Source: Oscillospiraceae bacterium (GTDB lineage: Bacteria; Bacillota; Clostridia; Oscillospirales; Oscillospiraceae). From it: a DNA stretch of 62,286 nt. The stretch covers positions 1-62,286 of the forward strand of contig JAISJH010000083.1 in NCBI GenBank assembly GCA_031261635.1. Direction: 5' to 3'. The position numbers were made by a program, and so were the translations under genes. Of the stretch, positions 60,711 through 62,286 are shown in pieces. Each line of letters starts with the position of its first letter. The first letter of the stretch is position 1. The notes below the pieces were generated by a model that had not been told where the DNA came from, did not search any database, and worked only from the letters and a program-made list of their open reading frames with translations.

Positions 60711-61328
60711 ATGGATAACAACTATTTCGAGCAAATCAAAGCGCGAATCTTAAGCTCCGATAAGGGAACAACTTATATCACGTCAGATTTCGCGGATATA
60801 GCTGACATAAATTCTATCAATCAGTCGCTCCACAGGTTGCTGAAAGCGGGTGTAATCAGACGTGTGCTGCGCGGTGTCTACGAATACCCCGAATATAGCG
60901 ATTTCCTTAACGAGTTTATCGCGGCTTCTCCCCATAATATTGCCGAAGCTCTCGCTCGCAACTATGGCTGGGTCATTGTTCCCTCCGGTGATACCGCGCT
61001 GAATCAATTCGGCTTATCCACGCAAGTTCCGGCTATTTGGACCTATGTCAGTACGGGAAGTTATAAGAAGTACACCTACGATAAGGTAACGATAACATTT
61101 ACTCATACAACGAGCAAAGATTTAGCGAAGTTCTCTTATAAAACGGCTTTGCTTATTCAATCGTTAAAAGCTATCGGCAACGGAAATATCAGCGATAGTC
61201 AGATACAGAAATTATCAACGCGTTTGACCGCTTCAGAAAAGACAAGCGCATTAGCCGAGGCTCAACATTCAACGTCTTGGGTGTACGCAGCAATCAAGAA
61301 AATCTGCAACGGAGGTACGACCGTATGA
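60711..61328 (+). CDS. AbiEi-type antitoxin (DUF6088 family)
   Basis: 205 residues. The N-terminal winged-helix part reads ITSDFADIADINSINQSLHR and LLKAGVIRRVLRGVYEYPEY. The rest (AEALARNYGWVIVPSGDTAL, KVTITFTHTTSKDLA) is the AbiEi core. AbiEi neutralises the nucleotidyltransferase toxin and represses the operon. ATG 60711 has AAGGCGGTG upstream; its stop overlaps the toxin start (ATGA). Confidence 0.87.
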   Translation: MDNNYFEQIKARILSSDKGTTYITSDFADIADINSINQSLHRLLKAGVIRRVLRGVYEYPEYSDFLNEFIAASPHNIAEALARNYGWVIVPSGDTALNQFGLSTQVPAIWTYVSTGSYKKYTYDKVTITFTHTTSKDLAKFSYKTALLIQSLKAIGNGNISDSQIQKLSTRLTASEKTSALAEAQHSTSWVYAAIKKICNGGTTV

Positions 61329-62286
61329 GAACTATAGCACGGCTACCGACTAAAGAGCGCGAAGCCTTATTCGCAAATACCGCGGGAAAAATGGGTATGA
61401 CTGAAGCAATCATCGAAAAAGACTTTTGGGTTTGCTGGGTTTTAGACTACTTGTTTCAGCGAAGTGAATATCGGTACGCGCTCGCTTTCAAAGGCGGAAC
61501 CAGTCTGTCGAAAGCGTATAAGGTGATTGAGCGTTTTTCAGAAGATATTGATTTAGTTCTCGACTGGCAAATATTGGGATATTCGACTAGCGAACCTTGG
61601 AAAGCCAGGAGCAATACGGCTCAAGACCGTTTCAATGAAGAAGCTAATAGTAAAACAGAGTTGTTTTTGCGGGATAAATTTATTCCCTCTTTGAAAACTG
61701 CTTTTACTAAAGAGCTTCAAAGTGATATTGAATTGCAGATAGATGATACCGACAGACAAACCGTACTATTCAGCTATCCGTCTGCTTTTTCAGATAGGGA
61801 CGTTGCAAAACAGATTCGCCTTGAAATCGGAGCATTGGCTGCGTGGACTCCAACTCGTATAACGCAAATTACTCCTTATGCCGCCGAACAATATAAATAT
61901 CTGTTCAGGCAAACGGGTACAGAAGTTCTGTCGGTTTTGCCGGAGCGAACTTTCTGGGAGAAAATAACAATTTTGCATAGAGAGGCAAATCGCCCGAAAG
62001 ACAGCACTTTTCCGGCACGATATTCACGTCACTACTATGATATTTACTGTTTGGCTATGTCACCGGTTAAGCAAAAAGCTCTTGATAATTTAGCCCTTTT
62101 GGGTAAAGTCATCGCGTTCAAAGAAAAATTCTATCGGCAACCTTGGGCAAAATACTCTGACGCAAACGCCGGTGTGCTGAAACTAATTCCGCCCTTGTAT
62201 AATATAGATGCTCTACAAAACGATTACAGCCATATGCGTAATATGATATTTGGTACACTTCCTGATTTTGACATACTAATTGATAC
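61325..62286 (+). CDS. AbiEii-type nucleotidyltransferase toxin (cut by window edge)
   Basis: About 320 residues, no stop before the window ends. The nucleotidyltransferase signature is clear: YALAFKGGTSLSKAYKVIER then FSEDIDLVLDW, giving GG(T)S and the DxD pair. The following TERTFWEKITILHREANRP-type stretch (here PERTFWEKITILHREANRP) is also typical. AbiEii uses GTP to block growth during phage infection. ATG 61325 overlaps the antitoxin stop by 4 bases. The operon forms a type IV toxin-antitoxin unit. Confidence 0.9.
   Translation, partial: MRTIARLPTKEREALFANTAGKMGMTEAIIEKDFWVCWVLDYLFQRSEYRYALAFKGGTSLSKAYKVIERFSEDIDLVLDWQILGYSTSEPWKARSNTAQDRFNEEANSKTELFLRDKFIPSLKTAFTKELQSDIELQIDDTDRQTVLFSYPSAFSDRDVAKQIRLEIGALAAWTPTRITQITPYAAEQYKYLFRQTGTEVLSVLPERTFWEKITILHREANRPKDSTFPARYSRHYYDIYCLAMSPVKQKALDNLALLGKVIAFKEKFYRQPWAKYSDANAGVLKLIPPLYNIDALQNDYSHMRNMIFGTLPDFDILID

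Overview
ORGANISM. The window looks like a chromosomal segment of a Gram-positive bacterium of the Bacillota, probably a GC-rich member of class Clostridia. The evidence is a ylxM/ffh/rpsP/khpA translation and secretion block, a Noc/ParB-like protein, lipoproteins with short signal peptides, strong sigma-A promoters with 17-base spacers, frequent TTG and GTG starts, and no outer-membrane genes. This is inference; no 16S rRNA or species marker is present.

LAYOUT. (1) 0.5-10.1 kb, plus strand: a type IV pilus cluster, pilB-pilT-pilC-[PemK-like toxin + small ORF]-pilA-pilD-pilM/N fusion-pilO-like. (2) 10.6-36.8 kb, minus strand: a contractile injection system (CIS) of the Afp/PVC type. In transcription order: sheath, tube, tail-assembly protein, DUF6760 protein, two more tube paralogues, a hypothetical, LysM hub protein, gpD-like hub, gp5-like spike, gp25, two J-like baseplate proteins, tail protein I, a 584-residue protein, a degenerate membrane-bound class III cyclase, a membrane MORN protein, DUF4255 terminator, a hypothetical, a PAAR-like tip, an AAA+ ATPase and a degenerate membrane-bound PP2C. 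(3) 37.5 kb: tRNA-Ser(UGA). (4) 38-57.9 kb: a GH3 glycosidase, a Noc-like protein, a khpA-lipoprotein-fructokinase group behind rpsP, ffh and ylxM separated by a two-domain transglutaminase, a polar amino-acid ABC transporter, two secreted lipoproteins (one a C39-like peptidase) and an XRE regulator. (5) 58-62.3 kb: a mobile-element remnant with a decayed tyrosine integrase, the 3' half of a tRNA-fMet, an AlbA_2/ATPase-like regulator and an AbiE toxin-antitoxin pair that runs off the window.

REPEATS. Almost every intergenic space from 1 to 56.8 kb is filled with nested inverted repeats, none of which interrupts a recognisable gene. I use five labels. R1 is a module of about 160-185 bp that begins GTCATTGCGAAGCACCGG (or GAGCCGCGG), contains GCAATCCAGTGCCGG and CCGGCACTGGATTGC facing each other, and ends CGCAATGAC or CGCAAAGAC. 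R2 is a 20-base hairpin, GGGCGGGTTT(C/G)AAACCCGCC, with GGGCGACC/GGTCGCCC and GGGCGATG/CATCGCCC variants. R3 is an AT-rich outer repeat, CAGTTAACAGTTATCAAATA followed by TCAGAGACG, found in inverted pairs at block edges. R4 is an AATTGATAATTG tract. R5 is a GC-rich group with CCCTCCCAAGAGGGGAA and CCGCGCACGGCGCGG palindromes. R1, R2 and R3 stop abruptly at the XRE gene, before the mobile remnant.

HOW IT WORKS TOGETHER. The pilus genes encode the two motor ATPases (extension and retraction), platform, pilin, prepilin peptidase and alignment proteins. The CIS genes encode sheath, tube, baseplate, spike, cap and ATPase, but I see no tape-measure protein, no tail fibre and no obvious toxin. Instead the set carries three proteins with membrane segments, two of them relatives of signalling enzymes that have lost their metal-binding acidic residues. 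This suggests, as inference, a CIS held at the membrane and connected to a signal-sensing apparatus; it is the best candidate here for an undescribed system.
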